Shown piece after piece: positions 21,662-32,775 of a stretch of 64,000 bases of DNA (positions are counted from its first letter, which is position 1; every line of letters starts with the position of its first letter). A program made the position numbers and the translations under genes. Under the pieces are notes generated by a model. That model searched no databases and was not told where the DNA came from. It saw nothing but the letters and a program-made list of their open reading frames with translations. Source of the stretch: Endothia cerciana (lineage: Eukaryota; Ascomycota; Sordariomycetes; Diaporthales; Cryphonectriaceae); assembly GCA_026119935.1 (NCBI GenBank), contig JALRMH010000067.1:93808-157807 (forward strand). Direction: 5' to 3'.

Positions 21662-24642
21662 ATGGCCATCACGGACAGCCTCGCGCGCCCTGCGCCGCTG
21701 CTCTCCATGGCATCCGCCCTCGCCTTCCTCGCCGCCGGCGCGGACGCGGCTGCGGCCGCGGAGCCTCACCGGCCTCGCGCCACCGCAACCTCGCAGTCCG
21801 GCATCCTCGAGGGTGCCAACCCCGTGGCCTACAGCGCGTCCAATCCGGTCCTGCTCTTCATCATCCAGACCATCATCATCATCATCTTCTGCCGCATCCT
21901 CCACTGGCCCCTCTCCTACCTGAACCAGCCCCGCGTCATCGCCGAGGTCATCGGCGGCATCCTGCTGGGCCCCTCCGTGATGATGCGCATCCCGAACTTC
22001 CAGGACTCCATCTTCCCCACGCTCTCCATGCCCGTCCTCAACAACGTCGCCAACCTGGGCCTGATCATCTTCCTCTTCCTCGTCGGCGTCGAGGTCGACA
22101 TCAGGCTCTTCACCAACAACTGGAGGGTGGCCCTGACGGTCGGCCTCGCCGGGATGGCCCTGCCGTTCGGCTTCGGCTTCGCCATCGCCTGGGGGCTGTA
22201 CCACCAGTTCCGGAACGACCCCAACACCGTCGAGATCAGCTTCGGCGTCTACGGCCTCTTCATCGGCACCGCGCTGGCCATCACCGCCTTCCCCGTGCTG
22301 TGCCGCATCCTGACCGAGCTGAACCTGCTGGGGTCGTCCGTGGGCGCCACCGTCCTGGCGGCGGGCATCGGCAACGACGTCACGGGCTGGATCCTCCTCG
22401 CGCTCTGCGTCGCCCTGGTCAATAACTCCACCGGCCTGGCAGCCCTCTGGGCCCTGCTCTGCGTCGTCGGCTGGGCCCTGTTCCTGTGTTTTGCAGTCCG
22501 TCCCTGCTTCATCTGGTGTCTCAAGAAGACGGGCAGCCTCCAGAAGGGGCCTACCCAGGGCATGGTCGCCCTGACCCTGGGGATCGCCCTCATCTCGGCC
22601 TGGTTCACTGGTACGTAGGGTACTCTTATCTATCTGGGCGGCGAGAGGGAGGCGGCATCATGTGCGTTATGGCTGGACCGCGTGGCTGACAATTACTTCC
22701 ATAGGCATCATCGGGGTTCATCCCATCTTCGGTGCCTTCCTGGCCGGCTTGATCTGCCCCCACGAGGGAGGTTTCGCTATCAAGCTCACCGAGAAGATCG
22801 AGGATATCGTCTCGGTGCTCTTCCTGCCGCTCTACTTTGCCTCGTCGGGGCTGAGCACCAACCTCGGCCTGCTCAACGACGGCATCACCTGGGCTTACGT
22901 AATTGGGGTCATCGCTGTGGCCTTCTCTGGTAAGATCATCGGGGGCACGCTGGCTGCAAGATTCAACAAGCTCGAGTGGCGCGAGTCCTTCACCATCGGA
23001 TGCCTCATGAGCTGCAAGGGCCTCGTCGAGCTGATCGTGCTTGTAAGTATAGAAGCGACGGGGGAAGGGGGGGGGGGGGGCTTAGGGAGAAGATGCGACA
23101 CAGGACGGCAGCTGACAGAAAGAATCATAGAACGTGGGCTTGCAGGCCAAGATCCTATCTGAACGTACCTTCACCATCTTCGTTGTCATGGCCTTGGTAA
23201 GTCTCACCCGTCGCTACAACAACGTGGGCGTGTCACCCGCTGACCGGGCCAACCAACTTTAGGTCACGACGGTATCCACGACCCCGTTGGTCAAGTGGCT
23301 CTACCCACCATGGTACCAGAGCAAGATGGACAGGTTCCGACGAGGCGAGACCGACAAGGACGGGAACCCGATCGGCTCAACAGGCCCGAGCGGCGGGGAC
23401 TCCGCCCAGAAGTTGGACTCGGCCCAGATCCGCCGCCTGCTCGTCTACCTGCGGCTGGATAGCCTGCCTGGCCTCTTCACCTTCATCGCTCTGCTCGGGG
23501 CCGACAGGCAGACACAGAAGCAGATCGCCGAAGCCGCGGGCGGCGGCGGCGGCGGCGGCGAGGACCAGCGCGGCGCCGAGCCCGCGGCGAGGAGGCCCCT
23601 CGAGGTCCACGGGCTGCGGATCCTCGAGCTCACGGAGCGCAACTCGTCCGTCATGCAGGTGACGGAGGGCGAGGAGTACTACTCGGAGCGGGACCCTGTC
23701 GTGAACACGTTCCGCACCTTTTCGCGGCTCAACGACGTCGCCGTTTCCGGCCGGGTCGCCGTCGTGCCCGCGTCCTCGTACGCCGAGACGCTCATAAAGC
23801 GGGCGTCGGACGTCGCCTCCGACTTCGTCCTGGTGCCCTGGAGCGAGTACGGCCGCGTCGGCGAGGACACGGCGTCCGCGCTCGACGTGACGGCGTCCGC
23901 GAACGAGCGCTTTACGGCCCGCAGCCACCTCGACTTCATCAGCCAGGTCCTGCACAGGCCCGCCTGCAACACGGGCATCTTCATCAACCACGGCCTCGGC
24001 GGGCTGCTGGAGCCCCCCAGGAAGGGCAACAGGGGCGGCGCCATGTCGGTCCACAGTCAGCGCGGCGGCGGCGACCCGGCCTGCCTGCCCGTCGAGGACA
24101 AGACGCACCATATCTTCCTCCCCTTCCTCGGCGGCGTTGACGACCGCGTCGCCCTGCGCTTCGCCCTGCGGCTCGCCAAGAACCCCAACGTGACGCTCAC
24201 GGTCGCCCACCTCAACTGGGCGGGGGCGGACTCTGGCGACGAGGTGGAGGGGGTCCACGGGGGCCCGCACGGCAGCAAGGACGAGGTCAAGGTGGTCGAG
24301 AGCGCCTCGGCACAGGACATGGCGCTCCTCTCCTCGCTGTCGTCCTCCCCGCCCCGGGAGCTGGTCGGGCGCCTGACCATCATGGAGGTCGATGTCAAGC
24401 GCGGGACGGCGGTGGCGGAAGCCGTCGCCCGGGCCAGGTCGCATGTGGGCAACTTCCCCAAGAACGCCGGTGACATCGTCCTCGTGGGCCGATCGCACCG
24501 GGGCCTCAGTGATGCGGTTGTTGACATCGAGGGCGAGGACCTGAGGAGGACCATCGGCGTGGTCGCCCAGCAGCTTGTCGACGGTGGTGTCAAGGCAAGC
24601 CTGCTGGTCATCAAGGCTGGTGGCGCGGGACTCAGTTGGTAA
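21662..24642 (+). CDS. KHA1: CPA2-family K+/H+ antiporter (Kha1-type)
   Basis: Exons 21662-22610, 22705-23042, 23131-23196 and 23263-24642 join in frame to 910 residues. After a short Ala-rich N-terminus, about twelve membrane helices follow, beginning NPVLLFIIQTIIIIIFCRIL. The family landmarks are QPRVIAEVIGGILLGPSVM, LIIFLFLVGVEVDI, TAFPVLCRILTELNLL, AAGIGNDVTGWILLALCV (ND pair of CPA2 ion sites), GVHPIFGAFLAGLICPHEGG and SCKGLVELIVLNVGLQAKIL. The C-terminal 440 residues are cytosolic and end in a region with DIVLVGRSHRG-type motifs resembling a universal-stress-protein fold. Such antiporters exchange K+ for H+ in endomembranes (Golgi in yeast). The 88-nt second intron contains a G14 run (23067-23080). 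The tail has a poly-Gly stretch from GGC repeats at about 23535-23560. The ATG at 21662 is the first in frame with this ORF. Confidence 0.92.
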
Positions 24643-25365
24643 TCGAAGCATATTTGCTCCCGGGGGTTGGAGGGGAGGGGGGGGGGGTGGCCAACTGTCG
24701 TTCTCATGCATGTGTTGACACATTAGTACGACCAACCATTCCTGGAGGCGTTTCTAGACTATATATAGGATAGGACCAATCTGGGGGCACGAGAGCATCC
24801 TAGGCCAAGCAGTGTGGATTGATATTACATTGACAAACCCTGTTCAGACTATGTTCTGGGCAGTGCATTTGGTCTTGCCATCATCCTCCCAGCTAATTGA
24901 ACTGAGGCTGGCCGGAAAGCGAGCACTGTTCCTGCGTCCTGTCTCGTCAGCCTCGTGAAGCAGCCTCGTAGCCATCCTGCCAGTGTCTGCAATCGGCCTA
25001 GACCAAAAACAGCCCCGACCTTCCCGGACCGAGACTATCTCTCTGATGGCTGATGGCTGACGGAGGATGGAGACTCTGGTCCAGGTCTTCCCGTCGCACC
25101 CCCCTTTCAAAGGCCAACAATGCCGATGGGAGAAGGCTTCAGCACTGGGATTGTGAAGGTCCCCTGCAGGGCCATACCGCTTCTTTAGGGGTCGTGGAGG
25201 CACCCAGGCGCCAGGCATCCTACAGCATCGGCCGCACCGGACTGTGTCGAACTAGCCTGCGGCAGAGTTTAGGTTGTCGTATGCTCCAGGGGACGGCGGT
25301 ACCACAGGGAGATAGGGGGATGTTTTGTGCGGGGGTGCAATACATCAGCATCACATCGAACATGT
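24643..25365. other. Convergent intergenic stretch
   Basis: Between the antiporter stop and the RAD10 stop. Includes a G11 run at 24677-24687. No gene seen. Confidence 0.5.
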
Positions 25366-26572
25366 TCAGCCGTTCTGCCGCAGCCTTGCCAGGGCAGCCG
25401 CGACGCCACCCCCGAGCTCATCCCCCTCTCTAGACGGAGATGCCTTGCTCGCGGATGCCTCTGCCGCCCCGGCACCAGCTCGGGCCCTGGCTGCCTCCTC
25501 CTCGGCCATCCGCCTGGACTCCTCGATGGCGGCAGCAAGCTCTGCGTCCCCGTCGTCTCCCTGCACAGGCTGAGATAGTCTCGCCTCCTTGGCCTGTTGC
25601 TCGTCGCCAGCATCCGGCCCCGCCACGCCCTGGCCCCTGGGGGCCGGCGTGCCAGCCGTGGCCCGCAAGGGCACGCGCCCGAGGGGGACCGCCTCGTCAA
25701 GATTTCTCCTGCCGGCACCTGAGCTGTCACCCGGCTCCAGCCCCCTCTTGGCCGCCCTCTTGGCCCGGAAGGGCTCCTCCACGGCCTCACACCAGGCCCT
25801 GACCTTCTTCTCACCCCAGCCGCTGATGACGCCGATGGTCTCCGGGTCGGCATTGACGGCGGCCCGCAAGCTGCCAAAGGTGCTGACGAGGGCGACGGCG
25901 TCGGCCTTGTTGACGGCGCGGGGCACGGTGACGAACTCGACGAGCTTCTCGGCGTAGCCCGTGGCCTGGGCGCCCTTGATGGCGGCGAAGGAGGCGTGCT
26001 CGTAGGATTTATACAGCTCGAGGTAGCGGGCGGCCTCGGCGGCGGACCAGCACAGGACGAGGGTCACGTTGTTGACGAGGCTGGTCTTGGAGAGCTCGCG
26101 GAGGGGGTCCTCATGGTTGGGGATGTCGACCATCGCCAGGAGGACGCGGAGGTTGTAGCGGCCCTGCAGGTTGCGGATGCGGGTGTAGATGTACTCGGGA
26201 TGGAGGCGGTGGTACTTGAGGCTGGACGAGGGACACGCCTGTCAGCTGGAGCGGGTTCCTGGCAGGAGGGAGCACATGGTCCGCCTCGTACCTCAGGAAG
26301 AGAGCACACGTGGTCAGCCCCAGGCCGTAGTCGGCCGGGATGTCGCTATACTCCCATGCTACAGACTTGAGGCACGCCACCACCGGGTTCCCCTTCTGCC
26401 TAGGAGAGACCAAGATCGTAGAACCTGCCGACCGCTGTGGCAGGGCCTGGGGCGTGGGCTGCTTGACACCCGGGACGGCACCTTGGGGAGGCGGCCTGTC
26501 GAGCCTCTGGGGCGTGGGCTGCTGGATCTTCTGCGGGACGGGCTGCTGCACGCGACTCGGCCCGGGCATGGG

Positions 26573-26608
<36 letters not shown>

Positions 26609-26692
26609 GTTGGCTGACCTGGCGGGCCTCGATGTTTCCGAGGCGGCCAGCGCGCTGAGGAAATCTGTGTCGGCACCGAAGTCGTCATCCAT
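25366..26692 (-). CDS. RAD10: ERCC1/Rad10/Swi10, non-catalytic subunit of the XPF-type structure-specific nuclease
   Basis: Exon 1 is 26292-26692 and exon 2 is 25366-26221 (minus strand), with a GTACGA donor and a CTCGTCCAG acceptor, giving 418 residues. The N-terminus has a polyalanine run from a GCT/GCA tract and Pro/Gln-rich sequence. The central domain begins GSTILVSPRQKGNPVVACLK and contains WEYSDIPADYGLGLTTCALF, LSLKYHRLHPEYIYTRI and VDIPNHEDPLRELSKTSLV, all classic ERCC1 blocks. A tandem helix-hairpin-helix domain (about 238-285; FGSLRAAVNADPETIGVISG) follows, which in the family binds XPF and DNA. It acts in nucleotide excision repair, single-strand annealing and interstrand-crosslink repair in the nucleus. 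The protein continues about 130 residues past the HhH domain, including an Ala-Glu helix at about 358-376 that resembles a ubiquitin-interacting motif (see findings). Confidence 0.93.
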
Positions 26693-27119
26693 GTTCTGGC
26701 CTCAGGACGTCATCTGGGTGAGGAGGAGCAAGCGGCCTGCGTTGCGCTGGGGCTTTTTTTCTTTTTTTCTTTCTTTTTCTGATCCGAGCCTGGGCTGCGT
26801 GCCCTCGAGGATAGCATATACGTTTCGGGAAGGATTTCGCATCCGGGAGGGGGGAGGGGGGCAGGGGCGGTTGTCGAGGCCTTGCGAGATGCTATCAAGA
26901 AAAAGAACATGGACAAATGAACCCCTGTAGCCGCGTCGCAGTTTAGCCCTCTTCCCCCATTGGGATAGACTAGCTAAGCGTGTATGTAGTATGACGTACC
27001 ACGCACCCGTCTAAGCCAAAGTGGGCGTGGCACATGGCATTTACATAGTATCAGCACAGCACATGGCGCACGGCGCAGGGCACATGGCACATGGCACGCG
27101 GGATTCTTGATGGGACGGG

Positions 27120-27150
27120 ACGAGACGAGACGAGACGAGACGAGACGAGA
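27120..27150. repeat. GACGA pentanucleotide microsatellite, about six units
   Basis: Perfect consecutive ACGAG units, flanked by related imperfect copies (GACGG at its left, GATGG at its right). Confidence 0.8.
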
Positions 27151-27340
27151 TGGGATGATTTCTGCAGCTCGATGGGGCTCCTTGCAGGAAGGGCCTTGCT
27201 TTTCCTGTCTCCTCGGGACCACATTGCCGGCCAGACCCTCTCTGCTCAGCTCAGTGTGGAAGCCTACTAACATCCGCTCAGATGGTAGAATGGTCAGCCG
27301 TGGCAGGCAGCATCCGGATCTGTTGGGAGGTAGTGTCGAT

Positions 27341-27378
27341 GGGTGGATGGGTGGATGGATGGATGGATGGATGGATGG
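27341..27378. repeat. GGAT tetranucleotide microsatellite
   Basis: Tandem TGGA/GGAT units, the first two interrupted by GGG; the right half is perfect. Confidence 0.8.
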
Positions 27379-27627
27379 TCAAAAGGTGTCATAAAAAAAC
27401 TGTCTCTGACTCGGCTAATCCCAGTGGTGAGATCCCCCCTCACAGCAAGTGACGGTCACCCCCCCCCCCGAAAAAAAAAATTAAAAAAAAACCAACCAGG
27501 AAACCGTGTGACCCACCCCCAACCCCCAAACCCAAACCTGTTTCCCGCCCAAACCCAGTGCTCCCATACCCTTTGCAATCCCCAGACCCATGATACCCCT
27601 TTATGCAAACAAGACGTCGCAGCCTTG

Positions 27628-28824
27628 TCAGTCTAGTTCCACCGTCTGGAGCCCCTCGATCTCGTCCTCACTGGGGGGATACCTGGTCCGGCCGCCTACG
27701 ATCTTCTCATGTATCCTGTAGAGTGACTGCAGCCACATTTCAAACATGTCCTCCAGCGGGTTGAGCTCCTCGGCCGGCAGGTCCATGTCATGTATCTGAT
27801 CCCGCAGCTTCTCGTACGCCTCGATCATGAGCCAGACCTGTAGGGGCGGCACCTCGATAGACCCCCTCCGCGGCTGGCTGCGGCGCACCCCGGCCGCCAG
27901 CTCCCTCGTGAGGAGGTCAGCGCATATCTGCAGGCCCAACGAGCTCGACCCGGGCGGCGGGGTCGGGAGCGGCGAGTATGCGCCGTCTTCCGGGATTGGT
28001 GACAGCACCTCTGGGGTGAAGGCTGGCTTGAAGAAGATGGCGTCCTCCTCAAAGTCCACCACTGTGGCGTCTGACACGGGCGAGCCCGAGGGCATGGGTT
28101 CTGGTGCTGGCGGCGTTGGCTGTCTCGATATCTGCGGTAGTGGTGATCGTCTCGCTATCGCCGAGCGGATGGTCTCGATGCTGTGCTGCCTGGTCTCTGT
28201 GTCGTGCCATGGTCCCTCCCGCCGGCCGTGCTCGTCAGTATCATCCCGGAGCCTTTCGCGGCTTTGCGCCTCCAGTAGTAGTAGTGCCTTGTACTGCTCC
28301 GCGATGCTGGGATCGAAATCGGGCGTCTCTTGCGGCCTGGCCGGCTCCGGACAGCCCTCTAGTTGCCCTATCCGGAGGACGGGTGTCTTGGCGTACCCCC
28401 GCACTGCAGATGGCGACCTTGACGATGCTGTACCGGGACTGTGTGGTAGCTCCTCGACGGATGAGCCCGTCCGCGAGTCCGTGGAAGGATCGTTAGCTGC
28501 AAGGTGTGCAAGCTCTGGAACGAGCTTGCAAGGTGATCGAGATCTGTTGCGCTCCGGGCGTGGTGACGTCTCCATGGGGCGTATGAAGCCGCTCTCTCGT
28601 ACATACGCCTGCCACTTGGGGTCGCTCAGGTCCGGGGGCAGGTGGAGCGATGCCCGCTGGGCCCCGTGCGGCATCTGCTTCCCGTGGCCATCGCCCGAGT
28701 CCCGGGGTGAGTCTGTCGAGCCCCTTGGTGAGACATTGGAGATGACGGAGCCAGGGCGGCGCTTGGGCAGCTTTCGAAGCTTGTTCCTGGTCTTGGGAGT
28801 CGAGCTGTCGGGTGCCGGCGACAT
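27628..28824 (-). CDS. Unrecognised 398-residue protein, largely disordered with a helical C-terminus
   Basis: A single-exon frame with an ATG at 28822-28824 in an ACATGTCG-type context on the minus strand and a stop at 27628. I do not recognise the family. The first 60 residues are basic and Ser-rich (NKLRKLPKRRPGSVISNVSP). The middle is Ser/Pro-rich with short charged blocks. The last 90 residues look folded and helical: LQVWLMIEAYEKLRDQIHDM, then LEDMFEMWLQSLYRIHEKIV. Codon use is GC-rich at third positions like its neighbours, and the long frame is not shadowed by a comparable coding frame, so it is probably a real gene. Nothing shows its role; an adaptor or regulatory protein would fit the composition. 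It lies upstream of RAD10 on the same strand, 0.9 kb away. Confidence 0.7.
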   Translation of the reverse strand: MSPAPDSSTPKTRNKLRKLPKRRPGSVISNVSPRGSTDSPRDSGDGHGKQMPHGAQRASLHLPPDLSDPKWQAYVRESGFIRPMETSPRPERNRSRSPCKLVPELAHLAANDPSTDSRTGSSVEELPHSPGTASSRSPSAVRGYAKTPVLRIGQLEGCPEPARPQETPDFDPSIAEQYKALLLLEAQSRERLRDDTDEHGRREGPWHDTETRQHSIETIRSAIARRSPLPQISRQPTPPAPEPMPSGSPVSDATVVDFEEDAIFFKPAFTPEVLSPIPEDGAYSPLPTPPPGSSSLGLQICADLLTRELAAGVRRSQPRRGSIEVPPLQVWLMIEAYEKLRDQIHDMDLPAEELNPLEDMFEMWLQSLYRIHEKIVGGRTRYPPSEDEIEGLQTVELD

Positions 28825-31291
28825 GGCGGAGGAGGTAATGCCGCGGGGCTGTCAGGTATGTAACGTGGGTGTTGAGGATTAAGGGGCCTGCCGTAGGGGC
28901 TCTGCCGTTGTTGCCTGCTGCTGTTTCGGCTCGATGAAAATCCTAGGCGTTATGCAAGACGATACTAAGCACGGGGGGCAGCAGACATTACAGGATCATC
29001 CGACAAGCGATCGGCCGTGAGGTGGGAGGGTAGATATCGAGAGAGATATACGCAACACAGCATAAAGCCACAAGGGCGCTGCGAGTCGGTTCATCACACC
29101 AGGGAACACAGCCCGGCCAGCATGACGTTTCTGCAAAGGACCCCCGGCCAAGGACACCCATGACTAACAGGCACCGCCGGAAGGGAAGGGCACGGACGCA
29201 GACCATGCTCGCTCGCCATGGCAAGCCCTGGCAGAGCCCTGGCAAGCCCTGGCACGCCTGGGCGGTGGCCGGAGGGTCGCTAATGCACACCCCGTGACCG
29301 ACTGGTGGCATACTGGACTGTGGGTTTGCTGCCGCCCGTATTGCCGGATCTGCAGGCACTGCCATCCACGTTGTGTGCCCTGCTCCACATCCGGTTCTGT
29401 GCTGGATGGTGACGCAGCAAAGCCTCGAGCCCGGGCCTCGTAGCTGACCGGGTGGCGCTCGTTCGTTCCTCCTTCACGGCTCATCTCACGAGGCGAGCTC
29501 GGGCCCGAAACAATATCTATCTCGGTACCAAGATGGCCTGTTTACTTTGGTGGGGTTTTTTGTTGTTTTTTGGGGGAAGGGGGGGATATATATATATATA
29601 TATATATTTATTAATCTAGACGGCGACTTGGAGGTCGAAAGAGGGCGATGGATCGCCTAGAGAACGAGGTTAGCTTCTCCGCGGTGCATGTGTCCAAGTT
29701 TAGGTTCGAGCTACTGTTGGTCCGCTACTACCCATAGTGCTATGTGTGAGGTGAGAGGCCCAGTCTTGACCGCCTGTCCCTGGTATCGATCACGCTGCTG
29801 CAACACTGATGTAGTGACGCGCAGCGTACGTACAGCACTGTCGATGAAGGAAATTGGCCTGTCGCAACGGCCGGTTAGGCGGCCAGGAGGCTGGCTGCCC
29901 TGCCATTGCCAGCACTGCGATCATCGTCATCAACCCGCTATCAGGGAAATTCAAGTCCCAGTTGTCAAGGGTCGGAAGCGAGCGTCGGCCTGCTGAGCAC
30001 CATCCATACCTGAAGGTCCTGATCCCTCCTTGGATGGCTGAGGATCCTCCCGCAGGGTCGGCAAACACATACACTCCATGCTGCTCGATTGGTGTCAGGC
30101 AGGCACGTGCGGCGCCAGGGTGCAGTATGTTCAGACGTCACGACGATGAGGAGGGTCACAACCAAGTTGTGAGGAAGCATAGTAGGTGTAAGGAGCTTGG
30201 GGAAGGTTGGGTGTGGGTGAGGTGGTATCTTCACCACGTGCTTCACTCGCCCATATTGGCATCCCCAAGGGCGAATTGACGATATAGCCTGGTATAAAAG
30301 CACACCGGTTGCAAGGCCTGCCGCAGTAGCAAATGATGGCCTTAAGGCATGAGAGTAAGGACCAATCAGGGCTCCTTTTTCCTTCCTCTTTTTACCTCCC
30401 TCTTTCCTCTCCCCCTCCTTCTCTCTCTCTTCCCGTTGTCTAACTGCTACATTCAATAGCAGGCTGTCCCACAGCTTGTTCTCCCATTCGAGGAAAGCCG
30501 TTCTCAGTCAGTGTTGCTCGTCCTCCCTCAGAGTCCGCACTACCCGAGCACCTTGGCAATTGACTACCTAGGCGAAGCGCAAGAGGGGATTATGGTTGCG
30601 GAATCAGTTGACTGAGAACACTGAATCTTCAAAGAGCCATTACAACATGTACCCGCTCAGTCGCATTACTCCCTTGCGTTGGTCAGGGCTCGAGAACACT
30701 TGATTCTTGTTTCTACCCTCAACTCCAGTGTCGCAACCTTATGGGTCCCTCTATGACCTTCCATCCCTAGATGCTCTCAATGCGCAACACTACTATGGTA
30801 ATGACCCAGGATGCCATCCATCAGATCCATCCATCCCCGATCCTCTTTTTTTGGGGTTTTTTTTTTTTGGCTGTGGATTCATCCTCCGTCACGCCATCGG
30901 GTCCTCCGTACCAAAAGCCTACGATCACCTCATGATATCAGAGCTCGTACAGAAAATTCGGTGGGTGTAAAATGTAGCATCCCATCAAAAGGTTGATCAA
31001 GGTGGCAGGACCATTATGCCATAACCGACGCCTGGGAATCCCTTAAAAATGATAATTTGATAAACGAGAATCGAAAGCGGTGAACGCTCCGGGCTGCCCA
31101 ACACCGCAAACGTGGACCCACCCGACCAAGAGGGGGACAGTCTGAAGGTCGCACATTACAAAACTCGCGTACAAGAAAGCCCATGGGCTAAAAGGGGCGG
31201 GGGTATAAAGCAGAGACAGGGTGGCCTGTGGGCCGGTTGTCTCGAGTACTGCGCTTGGCCGCCACTCTTGGGGCCGTCTGCGGTGGCGAGC
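28825..31291. other. 2.5-kb intergenic stretch
   Basis: No coding-like frame found on either strand. Features are an (AT)n run at 29586-29607, imperfect CCTGGCAAG repeats near 29215-29255, and CT-rich sequence at 30370-30440. Confidence 0.5.
29586..29607. repeat. (AT)11 microsatellite
   Basis: Uninterrupted AT dinucleotides directly after a G-rich run. Confidence 0.85.
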
Positions 31292-32775
31292 CTACATGAT
31301 GATGGCAGGGACATCGACGTTGGCCTTGATGGACTTGTGGGGCAGGACGCTGCCACCGTTGACGTAGATCTCGTCGCCGATGGTGACATCGTCGCCCAGG
31401 ACGGTCACATTCTCCAGGCGTGCCCATTTGCCCACGCTGCTGTTCCAGCCCACTATCGTGCTCTTGACCCAGGCGTGGTCCTTCACTTTGGACCCGGACA
31501 GGATGACACACCGCTGGAGGCGGACACCGTCGCCGATGACCACGTTGGGACCGATGGTGACATTGGGGCCGATCTTGCAGTTCTTGCCGACCTTGGCGGA
31601 GGGGTCGACCATGACATTGCCGCCGAAGACATAGGGCTCAGTGGCCGGGGCGAGGAGCTTGGATCCCTTGCGGGCCAGGGAGCCGAGGTACAGGCAGGTT
31701 CCGGAGAGGAAATCCTTGGGCTGGCCGACGTCCATCCAGAAGCCCTCGAGGTCAAAGGAGTGCAGCTGACCGTCCTTGACCATGTCGGGGAAGGTCTCCT
31801 GCTCGATAGACGTGGGGCGCAGGTCGATACGGTCGAGAACGGAGGTGTTGAGGATGTAGATGCCGGCATTGATGCGGTTTCCGACGAACTCGACTGGCTT
31901 CTCGACGAAGCGGTCAATGCGCGAGGGGTGGTTTGGCTTGTGCACAATGACACCGTACTTGGAGGGCTCCTCGACCTTAGTGACAACAATTGTGCCCTCG
32001 TCACCGTGTGCCTTGTGGAATGCAGCTAGCTCCTTGAATGGGTATTCGCAGGTGACGTCGGAGTTGAGGACAAAGAAGGGGCGATCATCCTTGCCCAGGA
32101 CCTCGGCGGCCAACTTGAGGGGGCCAGCGGTGCCTAAGGGCTCCTGCTCGACAGAGAAGGTGATCTTGACTCCAAACTCCCTCTCGTACTAGACCCAGGC
32201 CGCCGCGTTAGCCAGGAGCCCGGCAGATGTAATTTGGCGGGTGGAGAATATACCAGTTAGGAGGAGGGCACGGCAGAGCGCGCGAAGGGGGGGGGGGGGG
32301 CAAAGTGGGAGCGGGGTGGCAACGTAAGACTGACCTCTCTCAGGTGGGCTTCCATGATCTCTGGGCGGTAGTTGACAGCGAGGACAATATCGGTCACACC
32401 AGCCTCAGCCAGGGCCTGGACCTGGTGCTTGATCATGGGCTTGTTGGCGAACTCGACAAGGGGCTTAGGCAGGGTCAAGGTCTGCACAGGTCATTGTAAA
32501 TCAGCCAATTGCTCCTGTGCCTTTCTGTTCTGGATTTCTCTTGCCCCAAGGGACCGCCATCTCATGGATGTGCACAGGGCAGGGCGCGACACGGGTGGGG
32601 GGAAGGGGTGGTGGTAGTGGTAGCTTGGATCGTACAAGAGGTCGCAGGCGGGTGCCGAAGCCACCCACGAGGATGAGAGCTGCATTGATGGGTGAACATG
32701 TTAGCTTCTGACTCCATCAGGGTCGCCGGTGTGATCAAAGCCAATCTGGAGGTGCCAATGGAACTCACCCTTCAT
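31292..32775 (-). CDS. MPG1: GDP-mannose pyrophosphorylase (mannose-1-phosphate guanylyltransferase)
   Basis: Exons on the minus strand are 32769-32775 (ATGAAGG only), 32636-32679, 32335-32481 and 31292-32188; all joins keep frame and give 364 residues, the standard fungal length. The nucleotide-binding signature reads MKALILVGGFGTRLRPL, then TLPKPLVEFANKPMIKHQVQ. RFVEKPVEFVGNRINAGIYI and LEGFWMDVGQPKDFLSG follow. The C-terminus is a left-handed beta-helix of hexapeptides (CKIGPNVTIGPNVVIGDGV) ending ANVDVPAIIM. The enzyme makes GDP-mannose from GTP and mannose-1-phosphate in the cytosol, feeding N- and O-glycosylation, GPI synthesis and cell-wall mannan. The third intron carries a G14 run at 32287-32300 (C14 in the transcript). 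The seven-nucleotide first coding exon is notable. Confidence 0.96.

Larger units (their letters stand above)
26693..27627. other. Intergenic stretch with simple repeats
   Basis: RAD10 promoter side. Contains T-rich stretches near 26754-26780, a GACGA pentamer array, a GGAT array and A/C homopolymers near 27460-27490. No gene supported. Confidence 0.5.

Noticed and set aside
23377..24735. 452-codon minus-strand frame
   Set aside because: Antisense of the antiporter C-terminal domain.
31112..32029. Long plus-strand frame opposite MPG1
   Set aside because: Exact antisense shadow of the MPG1 exons, which carry the conserved pyrophosphorylase motifs; GC-rich third positions leave the opposite strand open.
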